Below are positions 8,477-16,428 of a stretch of 64,000 bases of DNA, piece after piece. Within the stretch, counting starts at the first letter, position 1; each line of letters starts with the position of its first letter. A program made the position numbers and the translations under genes. Source of the DNA: Mycolicibacterium arabiense (lineage in GTDB: Bacteria; Actinomycetota; Actinomycetes; Mycobacteriales; Mycobacteriaceae); the NCBI RefSeq assembly GCF_010731815.2, contig NZ_AP022593.1:5022001-5086000 (forward strand), written 5' to 3'. The notes under the pieces are model-generated. The model saw only the letters and a program-made list of their open reading frames with translations, was not told the DNA's origin and ran no database searches.

Positions 8477-10165
8477 TCAGTGGATTCCTTCGGCGAGGGG
8501 TCCGAGCGCGAGCATGGGGAGGAAGGTGAGTGCGACGAGGATGAGCGTCACCCCGGTCACCATCCCGACGAACTGCGGTCGGTGGGTGGGCAGCGTCCCG
8601 ACGGAGGCGGGTGTGGTGCGTTGTGCCGCCAGTGATCCGGCCAGGGCAAGGACGAGGATGATCGGCAGGAAGCGACCGAACAGCATGGCCAACCCGAGCG
8701 CGGTGTCGTACCAGACGGTGTTGACCGAGATGCCCGCGAACGCCGAGCCGTTGTTGTTCGCCGCCGACGTGAAGGCGTACAGCACCTCCGACAGGCCGTG
8801 CGGACCCGTGTTGAGCATGCTCGCCCGCTGGCCGGGCATCGCCATCGCGACGGCGGTGCCGGTCAGCACGATCAGCGGGGTGACGAGGAAGTAGGCTGCC
8901 GCCAGCTTGATCTCGCGCGGGGTGATCTTCTTGCCGAGGTACTCGGGCGTGCGCCCGACCATCAGCCCGGCGACGAACACGGTGATGACCGCGAGGATCA
9001 ACATGCCCGCCAGGCCGGAACCGACACCGCCAGGGGCGATCTCACCGAGCTGCATGTTGAACATCGTCATCAGACCGCCGAGGCTGGTGTACGAGTCGTG
9101 GAACGAATTCACCGCACCCGTCGACGTGAGCGTGGTGGCGCCGGCGAACACCGCGGAGTCGGCCACGCCGAAGCGCTGCTCGACACCCTCCATCGCCGCG
9201 CCGACCGCGGTGGGCACGGTACCGTGTGCCCGGATCTGGAAGAACATCGTGAGCGAGATGCTCACGGTCGCAATGAGACCCATGACCGCCACGATGGCCA
9301 GCCCCTGCTTGGTGCTGCCGACCATGCGGCCGAACGTGCGTGGCAGGCTGAATGCGATCACCGATAGCAGGAAGATCTCCACCCAGTTGGTCCACGCCGT
9401 CGGGTTCTCGAACGGATGCGCCGAGTTGACGTTGAAGAAGCCGCCGCCGTTGGTGCCGAGTTCCTTGATCGCCTCCTGGCTCGCGACGGGCCCGCCCGGG
9501 ATGGTCTGTTGCCCGCCGGCCAGCGTCTCGATGACCTGGGTGTGCAGGGCGAAGTTCTGGATGACGCCGCCGGCAATCAGCACGACGGCACTGATCACCG
9601 CGAGCGGCAGCAGGATGCGGATGGTTCCGCGCACCAGGTCGACCCAGAAGTTGCCCAACTCATTGCTGCGGCGCCGGGCGAAGCCGCGGACCAGGGCGAT
9701 CGCCACGGCCATGCCGACCGCGGCGGAGACGAAGTTCTGCACCGTCAGGCCGGCCATCTGCACCAGGTGGCCCTGCGTCGACTCACCCGAGTACGCCTGC
9801 CAATTGGTGTTGGTGACGAAGCTGACGGCGGTGTTCCACGCCAGCGCGGGGGTCATCTCGGTCGCCGGATCGTGCAGGTGCAGAGGCAGCTTGCCCTGGA
9901 CGAGTTGGAACAGGAATAGGCCGAGCACGCTGACCGCCGAGAACGCGAGCACGCTGCGGGCGTAGGCGCCCCAACCCTGCTCGGCCCTCGGGTCGGCGCC
10001 AATGGCGCGGTAGACGATGCGTTCGACGCGAGAGTGCTCGTCCGAGGTGTAGACCCTGTGCATGTAGTTGCCCAGTGGCACGTGCACGGCCGCCAGCGCG
10101 AGGATGAGTGAGGCGAGGAACAGGATCCCCGCGGTCGCAGAAGACAGGGACGACACCGCGGACAC
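8477..10165 (-). CDS. kdpA: KdpA, potassium-transporting ATPase channel-like subunit
   Basis: 562 residues, about ten membrane helices. Selectivity-filter and conserved segments are visible: [48 protein letters not shown] and [10 protein letters not shown] near the C-terminus. The start is GTG 10165, which follows the kdpF stop codon with no spacer (TAG then GTG), so translation is probably coupled to kdpF. KdpA is the K+-binding and translocating subunit of the Kdp complex. Confidence 0.96.
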   Translation of the reverse strand: MSAVSSLSSATAGILFLASLILALAAVHVPLGNYMHRVYTSDEHSRVERIVYRAIGADPRAEQGWGAYARSVLAFSAVSVLGLFLFQLVQGKLPLHLHDPATEMTPALAWNTAVSFVTNTNWQAYSGESTQGHLVQMAGLTVQNFVSAAVGMAVAIALVRGFARRRSNELGNFWVDLVRGTIRILLPLAVISAVVLIAGGVIQNFALHTQVIETLAGGQQTIPGGPVASQEAIKELGTNGGGFFNVNSAHPFENPTAWTNWVEIFLLSVIAFSLPRTFGRMVGSTKQGLAIVAVMGLIATVSISLTMFFQIRAHGTVPTAVGAAMEGVEQRFGVADSAVFAGATTLTSTGAVNSFHDSYTSLGGLMTMFNMQLGEIAPGGVGSGLAGMLILAVITVFVAGLMVGRTPEYLGKKITPREIKLAAAYFLVTPLIVLTGTAVAMAMPGQRASMLNTGPHGLSEVLYAFTSAANNNGSAFAGISVNTVWYDTALGLAMLFGRFLPIILVLALAGSLAAQRTTPASVGTLPTHRPQFVGMVTGVTLILVALTFLPMLALGPLAEGIH

Positions 10166-10255
10166 CTAGAACCTCTCCGGGAACAGCAGGGCGGCAACCA
10201 TGAACGATGCCACCAGGACGGCGAGGACGAGTCCTACGGCGTTGGCGAGGCTCAT
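10166..10255 (-). CDS. kdpF: KdpF, small membrane subunit of the Kdp complex
   Basis: A 29-residue ORF reading MSLANAVGLVLAVLVASFMV and ending AALLFPERF. The single hydrophobic helix followed by the LLFPERF terminus is the KdpF signature. The stop is directly adjacent to the kdpA GTG, and the ATG overlaps the stop of an upstream 26-codon ORF by four bases. KdpF is known to stabilise KdpABC and, in mycobacteria, has been linked to KdpD signalling. That is family knowledge, not visible here. Confidence 0.92.
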   Translation of the reverse strand: MSLANAVGLVLAVLVASFMVAALLFPERF

Positions 10256-10332
10256 GACTCGAGAGCCCTCTGGATGACGCCGAGCACCGCGAATACCGCG
10301 ATGGTCAGCACGACGAATGCGAGAACGGCCAT
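10252..10332 (-). CDS. 26-residue hydrophobic ORF at the head of the kdp operon
   Basis: ATG 10332 to TGA 10252 encodes MAVLAFVVLTIAVFAVLGVI followed by QRALES: one predicted membrane helix with a short polar tail. Its stop overlaps the kdpF start (ATGA), as seen between many coupled genes here, and nothing else separates it from the promoter region. It could be an extra small Kdp subunit or regulator, or a translated leader. No family name is known to me. A coding reading is favoured by the overlap and by the hydrophobic-helix-plus-polar-tail pattern that mirrors KdpF. Confidence 0.6.
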   Translation of the reverse strand: MAVLAFVVLTIAVFAVLGVIQRALES

Positions 10333-10372
10333 GCGTGCAAATTACGACCGCTACGCAGGTCAGCCGGCTGCG

Positions 10373-10388
10373 TTGACGCTTTCTTGAC
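10373..10388 (-). promoter_or_regulatory. candidate KdpE-binding direct repeat upstream of the kdp operon
   Basis: Read on the minus strand, GTCAAGAAAGCGTCAACGC contains two GTCAA half-sites exactly 11 bp apart, 41-56 bp upstream of the first small ORF. OmpR/KdpE-family regulators bind direct repeats with one-helical-turn spacing. The positions and spacing are visible; the regulator assignment is inference from the presence of kdpE in the same block. Confidence 0.5.
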
Positions 10389-10449
10389 GCCCGTCGGACG
10401 GTCCTTTACGCAGTCCTTGCGCCGCTGTGGTCGCCGTCACCGAGACGGG

Positions 10450-11259
10450 TCAGTCGGTGAGGCTGTTGCGGTTGACGGGGAAGTCGAAGTACGTCTCGGG
10501 GAACGTCTCCGGCTTGTACGTGAAGTGCCACCACTCGTTCTCGTAGTTCTCCAGCCCCTGCTTCTCCAGGCCGTCCTTGAGCAACAGCCTGTTCTTCAGC
10601 TGGTCGCCTTGGATCCGGGGATCGAGTGTGTGCGACAGGGTGTCGAAGCAGTCGTAGCCGGTGCCGGTGTCGACGCCGTTGTCGGGGAAGCGTTCGGCTC
10701 GCGGCGCGGCACAGTCGACCAGGGGCTCGCCGGGTACGTAGGCTCGCGTCTGCTCTGCGGGCAGCGCCACGATGGTGAGGTCGACGGTGCTGCCCCGGCT
10801 GTGGCCGGACTGCTCGGCGATGTAGCCGTCGCGGAACAGCGTCGACTTGTCGACACGGGGGTAGAACTCGGGCTTCATCCGCTGATCGTTCAAGTCCCTT
10901 GCCCACGCCACGAAGTCGTTGACCGCACGCTGCGGGCGATAGCAGTCGTACACCTTCAGTGTGTAGCCGTCGGCGAGGAACTCCTGCTGAGCGCGCCGCA
11001 GCGCTTCGGCGGTGTCGCGGGTCAGCAGACACAGCGGTGCCTCGTAGCCGTCCACCGGGTCGCCGGTGAAGTTGTGCGGGGTGAAGTACCGGATGTCCTG
11101 CAGGATCGTGGGGTCGATGTCTTCGAGGGCGACGAAGTCCGGTGGCGCGACGGGTTGCGGCTCCGCGTTGGCGGCGGGCACTGGTACGGCGACGGCCACG
11201 GCGAGCACTGCGCCGGAGAACCATCGGGATGCGGCGCGGGTGTTCGGGAAGCTGACCAT
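10450..11259 (-). CDS. exported D-Ala-D-Ala dipeptidase, VanX/DdpX family (M15D)
   Basis: 269 residues from ATG 11259. An N-terminal signal peptide (RWFSGAVLAVAVAVPVPAANA) is followed by the mature enzyme. The zinc-site motif SGHSRGSTVDL supplies His and Asp ligands, and ENEWWHF supplies the catalytic Glu and the third His, both diagnostic of VanX-type dipeptidases. YDCYRPQRAV is also conserved. The start was placed at the Met before the signal peptide; a longer frame reaches 11313 without added hydrophobic features. It is monocistronic. The likely role is hydrolysis of D-Ala-D-Ala in cell-wall turnover or salvage. Glycopeptide resistance should not be inferred because vanHA homologues are absent. 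Confidence 0.88.
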   Translation of the reverse strand: MVSFPNTRAASRWFSGAVLAVAVAVPVPAANAEPQPVAPPDFVALEDIDPTILQDIRYFTPHNFTGDPVDGYEAPLCLLTRDTAEALRRAQQEFLADGYTLKVYDCYRPQRAVNDFVAWARDLNDQRMKPEFYPRVDKSTLFRDGYIAEQSGHSRGSTVDLTIVALPAEQTRAYVPGEPLVDCAAPRAERFPDNGVDTGTGYDCFDTLSHTLDPRIQGDQLKNRLLLKDGLEKQGLENYENEWWHFTYKPETFPETYFDFPVNRNSLTD

Positions 11260-11527
11260 GTCTGTCTCTATCACGGGGGGCAGATCGCCGCTCGGCGAAC
11301 AAGGGAGGGTCACATCGGCGTGGGGCAGGAGCGATCGTCGTTAGTCTGCCTAATACCGCACCAAGGCAACGAGTTTCGTTGTCAACGCAATCATCCTCGG
11401 CGTAGCGATCATGAATTCGTCGGAGACGGCCCCGCGCAGGTCGATGCGGACTACCGTACGGCGTACACGGTTCGATCGTGGCTACGGATTGTCGACTTCG
11501 TCCGGCCGACCAGTCCAGGAGGAACAT

Positions 11528-11818
11528 GTGGCGCTTTTGATTCGGCGTTGCCTCTCTGTGGGTTTCGCCGCCCTCTCACTGGTACCGATTAGCGTCGTCG
11601 TCGCACCGCCGGCACTGGCCGACTGCGTGCAGGCCGGTAATTCGACGGTATGTGGGCAGGGAACCGTTCGCGGCGGCGGACCAACACCACCCTTGGCGGG
11701 CCCCGCCTACCCGTCCTACTGTGCCGATCCCTGGTACTGCGACGACGGATGGGATCTCGACATCATTTGGGATCCGGGGCGCCCCGGTGGCGGGGGTGGA
11801 ATTGGTCCGCGCCGCTGA
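11528..11818 (+). CDS. small exported Gly/Pro-rich protein, unknown function
   Basis: 96 residues from GTG 11528, five bases after a strong AGGAGG ribosome-binding site (11518-11523). A signal peptide (LLIRRCLSVGFAALSLVPIS, cleavage near PPALA-DCV) precedes a short mature domain. That domain has four Cys residues (DCVQ, TVCGQG, SYCADPWYCDDG) and a terminal RPGGGGGIGPRR tail. The longer frame upstream has no RBS. No family is recognised. Disulfide pairing of the Cys residues after export is likely. Confidence 0.65.
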   Translation: MALLIRRCLSVGFAALSLVPISVVVAPPALADCVQAGNSTVCGQGTVRGGGPTPPLAGPAYPSYCADPWYCDDGWDLDIIWDPGRPGGGGGIGPRR

Positions 11819-11863
11819 GAACCCAATCACGTGCCGCTACTGAATCGAAGAGGAGTCCAGAAC

Positions 11864-12208
11864 ATGTTCTCTCGGAGCATGATTGCTGCCGGTGTCGTTG
11901 CTGGCGCAGTCGTCGTGGGCACCGCAGCTCCGGCTGTTGCGGACCCACCCAACTGCACGGCTGCCGACTTGGCCGGTGTGATGTCCGGGGTGTCGGCGGG
12001 AACGTCGACTTATCTGTTCACCCACCCGGACGTGAACGCGTTCTTCACTGGGCTCAAGGGAAAGCCACGGGAACAGATGCGCGCCGAGATAGAGGCGTAC
12101 TTTCAGGCGAACCCACGGGTGAGTGACGAACTCCGCGGAGTCCGGCAGGCTGCTGCCGACTTTCGCGATCGGTGCAACGTACCCATGCCCGATATGCCGA
12201 TGGGGTGA
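11864..12208 (+). CDS. hemophore-related exported protein (Rv0203-like family)
   Basis: 114 residues from ATG 11864, with RBS AAGAGGAG ten bases upstream. A signal peptide ends at AVADPPNC. The mature helical domain, with an N-terminal Cys, LFTHPDVNAFFTGLKGKPREQMRAEIEAYFQANP and a C-terminal Cys (RDRCNVP), matches the mycobacterial hemophore-like family. Rv0203 of that family binds haem extracellularly. Haem binding here is inferred from family membership; the key haem-ligand residues were not verified. Confidence 0.8.
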   Translation: MFSRSMIAAGVVAGAVVVGTAAPAVADPPNCTAADLAGVMSGVSAGTSTYLFTHPDVNAFFTGLKGKPREQMRAEIEAYFQANPRVSDELRGVRQAAADFRDRCNVPMPDMPMG

Positions 12209-12273
12209 TGGTTTCGCCTCGGTAGTCGCCGCAGCAGGTTTAGTGTGATCTTGATTCCGGTTGACTCAATGAC

Positions 12274-13479
12274 ATGGGGATGAGCATGGACACTGTAATG
12301 AGGCCGTGGTTCAACACGGGGGTGGCGTTGGTCGGCGTGGGTGCCATTGCGTTGGCACCCATCTCGCCGGTGGCGCCGCAACAAACCTTGGTGCAAGCGC
12401 GGACGGCTGCGGCGGCCGTGTCGACCGAATTCGAACTCACTGCGTTCGAGTTGCCGTACATATTGACGCTGCCGATCGTCCGACAACAGATTCGCAACTG
12501 GGCGGCGAATTGGGCTGTGTACCTTGCCGGACTGGGCAAGGCCGGCGTGGGCGCGGTGGATTCGCTGCTCGCGATCCCGGGGGTCACGGTCGAGGTGATT
12601 CAGGAAGTCCTCGCCTTGAACTTCGTCGGTGCCTTCGACACCATCACGACCGCGATCAGGGATTCGGTCGTGGCCGTCGGGCAACCGCTGTTGGATTCGC
12701 TGATTTGGCGCAACCAGAAGTTCTACGCGGTTCAGACGGCGCTCGAGGCCGCCGTGCCGAAGGCATGGATCGACCTCGCCAACGGATTCCTGGCTGCGGG
12801 CAACGTCGTGACGACGTCTCTGATCGTCGGCACGCAGAACCTGATCAGCGCGGTCCTCACGTTCAACCTCGGGAACATCATCGACGCGGCCGTGGAGGGG
12901 ACCAGGAACTTCTTCGTGGCACTCGGCGAGGGAGCCGTCGCGATCGTCGACGGAATCGAAGCGGCGCAGTTCGGTATCGCGACGGCTCTCGCGACACCGC
13001 CACCGCCGTCTCCATTCGAGACCGCTGCCGTGTCCGACGTCGCGGCATTGCGCACTCTCTCCACCGACACCACCATCAGCCTGGCCGGAGGAGCGCAGGA
13101 CGCAGGCAGCGACACCCTGGTGGCCGAACCGCCCGTCGAGGCGGAGCCAGTGGTCGCAGAAGACCCGGTCGTCACGCCGCCCGTTGCCGACGAACTCGAA
13201 ACACCGATCGTTGCCGACGTTCCCGAGACGCCGCAGGAGCCGACCGGGGCCACCCCGTCCGACGAGGACGCCACCGGTCCAATCGATGACGACGTCGACG
13301 AGGAAGCCGAAGATGCCCCGACGAAGGACTCCGGAGTCAAGGACACCCAGCCCAAGGACACCCAGCCCAAGGGTGACGAGCCCAAGGGTGACGAGCCCAA
13401 GGACGCCGGGCCGAACAACGACACGTCGGCGAACGACGATGCGGGAGGGGCGAAGTCGGGCTCCGAAGACGCGGAGTAG
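12274..13479 (+). CDS. exported protein with hydrophobic helical domain and acidic Pro/Lys repeat tail
   Basis: 401 residues. The N-terminal signal-like helix is TGVALVGVGAIALAPISPVA. Residues about 50-240 form an Ala/Leu/Val-rich helical region (LPIVRQQIRNWAANWAVYLAGL, FNLGNIIDAAVEGTRNFFVALGEG) seen in a family of mycobacterial exported proteins of unknown function. The last 130 residues are low-complexity, rich in Pro, Glu and Asp, and contain two copies of DTQPK and two of GDEPK encoded by 15-bp tandem repeats (13342-13401). The tail is probably unstructured and cell-wall or surface exposed. The start could be any of the closely spaced ATGs at 12274, 12283 or 12289. Confidence 0.65.
   Translation: MGMSMDTVMRPWFNTGVALVGVGAIALAPISPVAPQQTLVQARTAAAAVSTEFELTAFELPYILTLPIVRQQIRNWAANWAVYLAGLGKAGVGAVDSLLAIPGVTVEVIQEVLALNFVGAFDTITTAIRDSVVAVGQPLLDSLIWRNQKFYAVQTALEAAVPKAWIDLANGFLAAGNVVTTSLIVGTQNLISAVLTFNLGNIIDAAVEGTRNFFVALGEGAVAIVDGIEAAQFGIATALATPPPPSPFETAAVSDVAALRTLSTDTTISLAGGAQDAGSDTLVAEPPVEAEPVVAEDPVVTPPVADELETPIVADVPETPQEPTGATPSDEDATGPIDDDVDEEAEDAPTKDSGVKDTQPKDTQPKGDEPKGDEPKDAGPNNDTSANDDAGGAKSGSEDAE
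13342..13401 (+). repeat. 15-bp tandem repeats in the exported-protein tail
   Basis: Two exact copies of GACACCCAGCCCAAG (13342-13371) are followed by two exact copies of GGTGACGAGCCCAAG (13372-13401). They encode DTQPK x2 and GDEPK x2. Copy number is likely variable between strains. Confidence 0.9.
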
Positions 13480-13480
13480 G

Positions 13481-14683
13481 TCAATCGGTGGGGTAGTCCG
13501 GCAGCTGAACGCCGTCGACCGACACCCTGCTGAACCGCTTCCCGAACACGTTCATCACTGCCTTGCCGGCAGGGCTGGTCATCGCTCGGGCGCCGTTGTG
13601 TAGCAACCTGATACCGGTGCGCGTCTGTGGGTTGGCGCGCCGGAGTGCCTTCATCTGAATGGGTGGGGTGAAGTCGACGATCTCCGACCGCATGAAACGC
13701 TCGTAACGCGTCAGGGCGGCGTGAACGTCGTTCTCGCGGGACAACTCACCGGCGAGGACGTACGCGCCGATCAGCGCCATGCTGGTGCCCACGCCGCCGA
13801 ACGTCGCATTGCAGAAGGCGGAGTCGCCGAGCAGGGCGATGCGCCCCTTGCTCCACGTCGTCGTGCTCACCTGGCCGACCGACGAGAAGTAGAGCGGCGC
13901 ACCGTTGTCGAGTTCGGCGAGTATGCGCTGCGCGGCGCCGCCGACGTCGGCGAACGTCCGCTGCAGGATGGTCACCTGATCGGCGAGGGCGAGTGTCTCG
14001 AGGCCCCGCACGTCGGAGATGAACGTCAGCAGCGCCCGTGTGGTCCCTAGGTTGTCGGGGCGGGTGTGCACGGCGCGCGAGCCCGGGGCGTGCTGCCAGT
14101 TCCACCACTGATCGTCTTCCGGCCCGCGGGGGATGGTGACGTAGGCGAAGTACATGCCGAGATCGTTGACGTCGGCGGTGGTGACGTACCGGCGCGAGCG
14201 CGAGCGCAGTCCCTCGGCGATGACGACGAAGTCCGCATCGATTGCCGTTGCGTCGCTCAGGTCGACGGTCACGCGGTCGCCGTGGTCGGTGACGTCCGCG
14301 ATCTCGGTATTGAAGCGATAGTCGGTGCGCGCGCGGGTGTGATCGATGAGGATGCGCGACAGCTCGCCGCGCAGGATCTCCAATTCGGCTGTGGGGCCGT
14401 CGCTCTCGCCGGGGGCGCCGAGCGGGAACGAGGCCTTCGGTACGCCGTCCTCGTCGAGGAAGCGCATCCCGATCTCGCCGGTGCCCGCCTTGCGAACGTC
14501 GTCGTCGATACCCATCCGGCGGACGACGTCGCGCGCGGCGCCGCGAATGTCGACGTTCTGGCCCTCGTCTCGACGTTCGGGAAAGCGTTCGATGACGGTG
14601 GTCCGCCAGCCTCGCTCCGCGAGTTCATGGGCGAGGGCGGGTCCGGCGATGCCGGCCCCAGAGATCACGGCATGGCGAGTCAC
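13481..14683 (-). CDS. FAD-dependent monooxygenase (PHBH/UbiH-type)
   Basis: 400 residues from GTG 14683. The Rossmann FAD-binding motif HAVISGAGIAGPALAHELAERG is at the N-terminus. The DG-like VVIAEGLRSRSRR and the second FAD motif RIALLGDSAFCNATFGGVGTSMALIGAYVLA are both characteristic of group A flavoprotein hydroxylases. The frame is open to an ATG at 14722, but an AAAGGA site sits 11 bases before the GTG and the motif normally begins within a few residues of the start. It is divergent from a MarR gene, the usual arrangement for a MarR-controlled oxidative enzyme; tetracycline- or aromatic-type substrates are possible. Confidence 0.85.
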   Translation of the reverse strand: MTRHAVISGAGIAGPALAHELAERGWRTTVIERFPERRDEGQNVDIRGAARDVVRRMGIDDDVRKAGTGEIGMRFLDEDGVPKASFPLGAPGESDGPTAELEILRGELSRILIDHTRARTDYRFNTEIADVTDHGDRVTVDLSDATAIDADFVVIAEGLRSRSRRYVTTADVNDLGMYFAYVTIPRGPEDDQWWNWQHAPGSRAVHTRPDNLGTTRALLTFISDVRGLETLALADQVTILQRTFADVGGAAQRILAELDNGAPLYFSSVGQVSTTTWSKGRIALLGDSAFCNATFGGVGTSMALIGAYVLAGELSRENDVHAALTRYERFMRSEIVDFTPPIQMKALRRANPQTRTGIRLLHNGARAMTSPAGKAVMNVFGKRFSRVSVDGVQLPDYPTD

Positions 14684-14741
14684 GCGCGTCGGTGTCCTTT
14701 CGGCGAACTGGCGTGTTCGCATTCATCGTGCCGGTAGCTAG

Positions 14742-14752
14742 ATTAACGTAAT
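14742..14752. promoter_or_regulatory. candidate MarR operator between monooxygenase and marR genes
   Basis: ATTAACGTAAT has 4-bp inverted arms (ATTA/TAAT) around three bases and sits in the divergent intergenic region, 40 bp before the MarR start. MarR proteins usually bind AT-rich palindromes in such gaps. The element is short, so support is modest. Confidence 0.35.
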
Positions 14753-14791
14753 ACATGTTGGTCGAGAGAACTGTGACCGGGAGGTGACGTC

Positions 14792-15262
14792 GTGCACGAG
14801 CGGGACGAGTCGGGCCACTGGCTGGCCGGCTTGAGCGAGCCCATGTTGTCCCTGCGAACCTTCCTCACCGCCCACGACGACATGCAGCGACGTCAGGCCA
14901 GGGCGATGGGGATCAACGCCACGGACATGCAGGCGCTTCGACTGCTCGACCTGCATGGGCCGATCGGGCCCACCGAGCTGGGCCGCCGACTGGGCTTGCG
15001 GTCGGCGTCGGTGACCGTCCTGCTGGACCGGCTGGAGGCGAGCGGTTACGTGGAGCGGGAGCGTGACGACCGTGATCGACGGAGGGTGACGGTCCGCGCG
15101 CTGCCCGATGCCCTCGAACTGCTCTTCGAGACGTGGGCGCCGGTGGTGCGTGCGCTCGACGACGTCGGCCACGGCTTGACGCCCTCGCAGCAGAAGGCGG
15201 TGTGCGGGTATCTCGATGAGTTGGCCGCGGTCCTCGGTCGAGGGGTCGGCGCGGACTCGTGA
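14792..15262 (+). CDS. MarR family transcriptional regulator
   Basis: 156 residues from GTG 14792, preceded by GGGAGGTGACGTC with a good ribosome-binding site. The winged HTH runs from LRLLDLHGPIGPTELGRRLGLRSASVTVLLDRLEASGYVERERDDRDRRRVTV, with the DxRDRR wing typical of MarR. Flanking helices form the dimer interface. Its divergent orientation from the FAD monooxygenase suggests it represses that gene and itself, with an aromatic ligand as inducer. The ligand is not deducible. Confidence 0.88.
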   Translation: MHERDESGHWLAGLSEPMLSLRTFLTAHDDMQRRQARAMGINATDMQALRLLDLHGPIGPTELGRRLGLRSASVTVLLDRLEASGYVERERDDRDRRRVTVRALPDALELLFETWAPVVRALDDVGHGLTPSQQKAVCGYLDELAAVLGRGVGADS

Positions 15263-15330
15263 CGTCGCAAGGCGTCCCTCGATGAATTTGGGCAGTCGGT
15301 CTCGACGTCTTGCCGTGATGGGCGTCCGCC

Positions 15331-15359
15331 TTGACCGCCCGGGGTGGCCCACGTAGCAT
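15331..15359 (+). promoter_or_regulatory. promoter of the sugar/inositol dehydrogenase operon
   Basis: A -35 box TTGACC (15331-15336) and a -10 box TAGCAT (15354-15359) are separated by exactly 17 bp. The transcription start would be near 15366, inside the palindrome at 15363-15376, and 30 bp before the ATG at 15397. Confidence 0.65.
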
Positions 15360-15362
15360 CTT

Positions 15363-15376
15363 CTAGAACGTTCTAG
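15363..15376. promoter_or_regulatory. 14-bp perfect palindromic operator
   Basis: CTAGAACGTTCTAG is a perfect palindrome overlapping the predicted +1 of the downstream operon, an ideal position for a repressor. LacI-, GntR- or ROK-type sugar regulators bind such sites. No regulator of that kind is encoded next to it, so it must act in trans. Confidence 0.65.
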
Positions 15377-15396
15377 TCCAGAGTGCGGATCCTTTC

Positions 15397-16428
15397 ATGT
15401 CAACGAATCCCCCGGTACGCGTGGCGTTGATCGGCGCCGGCCGGATCGGCGCCAACCACGCCGAACTGATCGCGCGTCACACCCCAGGAGCCGCGCTCGT
15501 CGCGGTTGCCGACCCGACGCCCAGCGCCGAGCGGCTGGCCACGCAACTCGGGGTCGACGTCGTCGAGCTATCAGCAGAGAGGGTGGTCGCGCGCTCAGAC
15601 GTGGACGCCGTCGTCATCACCACCCCGGCCCGCTCCCACGCCGATTTGGTCGTCGAGGCCGCCGCCGCAGGCAAGCACGTGTTCGTCGAGAAGCCGATGG
15701 CGGTGACCCTCACCGACGCCGACCGCGTGATCGCGGCGGCCAGGAACGCCCAGATCGTGCTGCAGGTGGGATTCAACCGGCGTTTCGCCCCAGGGTGGAA
15801 GGCGGCCCGTGCCGCCATCGACGCCGGGCGCGTGGGCACCCCCCAGCTGCTGCGCTCAGTGACCCGCGATCCCGGTCCCTTCGGCGCCGACCCGGCGCGC
15901 ATTCCGCCAGGAACCATCTTCCTGGAGACCCTGATCCACGATTTCGACGCGTTGTGCTTCCTCAACCCGGGCGCCGTTCCCACCCGGGTGACCGCGATCG
16001 CAGATGCATTGATTCGCCCGGACGCCAAGGCCGCCGGCCACCTCGACACCGCAGTCGTGACCATCGAGTTCGACAACGGCGCGATCGCCGTTGCCGAAGC
16101 CAGTTTCAGCGCGCTCTACGGCTACGACGTCCGCGCCGAGGTGTTCGGCTCGCGCGGCATGGTCACCGCGGGGGATGGACGTTGCAGTGACATGACCTAC
16201 TACGGACCCGACGGCATCAGCGTCGACACCGCCCGACGCGACACGGACCTACTGCACAGCGCCTACCTCGGCGAGTTCGCCGCGTTCGTCGACTCGATTC
16301 GCACCGAAACTCCGGCCGTGGTGACCGGCGCGGATGCGCGCACCGCGCTGAGCATCGCGCTGGCCGCGATCGACAGTGCCGCCTCGGGTTGCGCGGTGCA
16401 GATCACCGACGTCGCGGTGATGGCATGA
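15397..16428 (+). CDS. Gfo/Idh/MocA oxidoreductase, inositol 2-dehydrogenase-like
   Basis: 343 residues. The N-terminal Rossmann motif is ALIGAGRIGANHAELI. The family signature EKPMA is in GKHVFVEKPMAVTL, and the catalytic HDxD-type motif is in ETLIHDFDALCFL, as in inositol dehydrogenases. The C-terminal Gfo/Idh domain is complete. It starts at ATG 15397 behind a strong promoter and operator. The stop overlaps the next ORF by ATGA, so the two enzymes form an operon. It likely oxidises a polyol or sugar with NAD+; the exact substrate (myo-inositol or another) is inferred only from family resemblance. Confidence 0.85.
   Translation: MSTNPPVRVALIGAGRIGANHAELIARHTPGAALVAVADPTPSAERLATQLGVDVVELSAERVVARSDVDAVVITTPARSHADLVVEAAAAGKHVFVEKPMAVTLTDADRVIAAARNAQIVLQVGFNRRFAPGWKAARAAIDAGRVGTPQLLRSVTRDPGPFGADPARIPPGTIFLETLIHDFDALCFLNPGAVPTRVTAIADALIRPDAKAAGHLDTAVVTIEFDNGAIAVAEASFSALYGYDVRAEVFGSRGMVTAGDGRCSDMTYYGPDGISVDTARRDTDLLHSAYLGEFAAFVDSIRTETPAVVTGADARTALSIALAAIDSAASGCAVQITDVAVMA

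Noticed and set aside
10450..11259. vancomycin resistance gene cluster
   Set aside because: Only a VanX-like dipeptidase is present; no ligase, dehydrogenase or VanRS genes adjoin, and such dipeptidases are normal in mycobacteria.
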